Below, piece after piece: positions 5,706-5,871 of a stretch of DNA of 5,871 nucleotides. Under the pieces are notes generated by a model. The model was not told the DNA's origin. It worked only from the letters and a program-made list of their open reading frames with translations, and searched no databases. The stretch lies in contig USPB01000126.1 in the NCBI GenBank assembly GCA_900556405.1, forward strand, positions 1-5,871, read 5' to 3'. This DNA is from an uncultured Actinomyces sp. GTDB lineage: Bacteria > Actinomycetota > Actinomycetes > Actinomycetales > Actinomycetaceae. The translations under genes were made by a program, and so were the position numbers. Position 1 is the stretch's first letter. Every line of letters begins with the position of its first letter.

Positions 5706-5733
5706 AGCGTAACAGCATAGGATCATCGGACAA
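5706..5733 (-). promoter_or_regulatory. Second possible promoter on the minus strand
   Basis: TTGTCC (5733-5728) and TACGCT (5711-5706) are 16 bp apart on the minus strand, an acceptable but weak match. A start near 5699 would lie about 12 bases before a 13-codon frame beginning ATG at 5687. It lies about 40 bp from the presumed insertion-sequence end. Confidence 0.3.
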
Positions 5734-5770
5734 CCCCAGCGTAAGTGTTGATCGGGAGAGAAAAGGCGAC

Positions 5771-5871
5771 GGTGTCGCAATGTCAATTAGTGTTCGGTCG
5801 GAATGTGTCTTGGTGATCGGCGGTGTCAATGGGTGGTAGCAATGAGTTTGTTGAATGCTTCTGTTGGGGTG
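5771..5871 (-). mobile_element. Right end of an insertion sequence, probably IS30 family (runs off the window)
   Basis: The last codons of a transposase occupy the edge of the window, followed by about 55 bases of non-coding DNA, as expected for the 3' end of an insertion sequence. GGTGTCGCAATGTCAATTAG (5771-5790) resembles IS30-type terminal repeats as I remember them (GTGTTGCA-like followed by TTGAA-like), so the element probably ends near 5771. The other end is outside the window, so neither the matching repeat nor the target duplication can be checked. Confidence 0.55.
5826..5871 (-). CDS. Transposase C-terminus, partial (IS30-like)
   Basis: The minus strand reads TPTEAFNKLIATTH and then TGA (stop at 5828-5826), 14 residues in all. 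The TP-x-E-x-F-N-x-L pattern is the usual ending of IS30 transposases, where it follows the R-P-R-K-x-L-G-W region; IS3 and IS481 integrases end in a similar TPxE motif and cannot be fully excluded on so few residues. The rest of the gene, including the DDE catalytic core, lies beyond the right edge. Confidence 0.6.
   Translation of the reverse strand, partial: TPTEAFNKLIATTH

Noticed and set aside
5351..5776. 10-bp repeat GCGACGGTGT at 5351-5360 and 5766-5775, possibly flanking a transposed segment
   Set aside because: Ten-base repeats are expected by chance in a window this size, and the similarity next to them is weak and gapped.
1..5871. CRISPR array, toxin-antitoxin pair or phage genes
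   Set aside because: No regularly spaced repeats, no paired small genes with ribosome sites and no phage-like proteins are seen.

Overview
The window looks like a chromosomal segment of a high-GC Gram-positive bacterium, most likely Actinomycetaceae (Actinomyces/Schaalia-like). The reasons are strongly G/C-biased third codon positions in the three main genes, a tRNA-Leu gene without an encoded CCA, and proteins that read like actinobacterial families. The genus is inferred from recalled protein families, not from a search.

Left part (1-1100). The window opens inside the 3' end of a tRNA-Leu gene, followed at once by a strong intrinsic terminator. About 270 bp of non-coding DNA follows, carrying a repeated box and a 19-bp hairpin. 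Next is a promoter whose start region is overlapped by a GTTGA-N4-TCAAC palindrome, placed like a MarR-type operator. It drives a luciferase-like flavin monooxygenase gene that is broken: the first ~106 codons and the last ~67 codons are recognisable, but the middle is missing and the two parts lie in different frames. A terminator at 1047-1092 closes this unit.

Centre (1083-5247). A compact three-gene operon begins with a promoter whose -35 box lies inside the preceding terminator tail. It encodes (1) a DASS/SLC13 divalent-anion symporter, (2) a soluble 701-aa histidine kinase with a degenerate receiver domain, a non-canonical cyclic-nucleotide-binding-like domain, a coiled coil and an unusually long insert in the HisKA region, and (3) a 156-aa single-domain response regulator with intact phosphorylation residues but no DNA-binding domain. 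Gene spacing is 1 nt and then a 4-nt overlap, so co-expression is very likely. The layout suggests that carboxylate uptake is coupled to an intracellular signalling pair whose output is not direct DNA binding. A GC-rich stem-loop ends the operon.

Right part (5248-5871). No convincing long gene is seen for about 575 bp. On the minus strand there is a near-consensus promoter (CTGACA, 18 bp, TATAAT) about 230 bp upstream of a textbook U-tailed terminator, which together outline a possible unannotated small RNA. A second promoter-like pair lies further upstream. The window ends in the C-terminal codons and right end of an insertion sequence, probably IS30 family, that enters from beyond the right edge.
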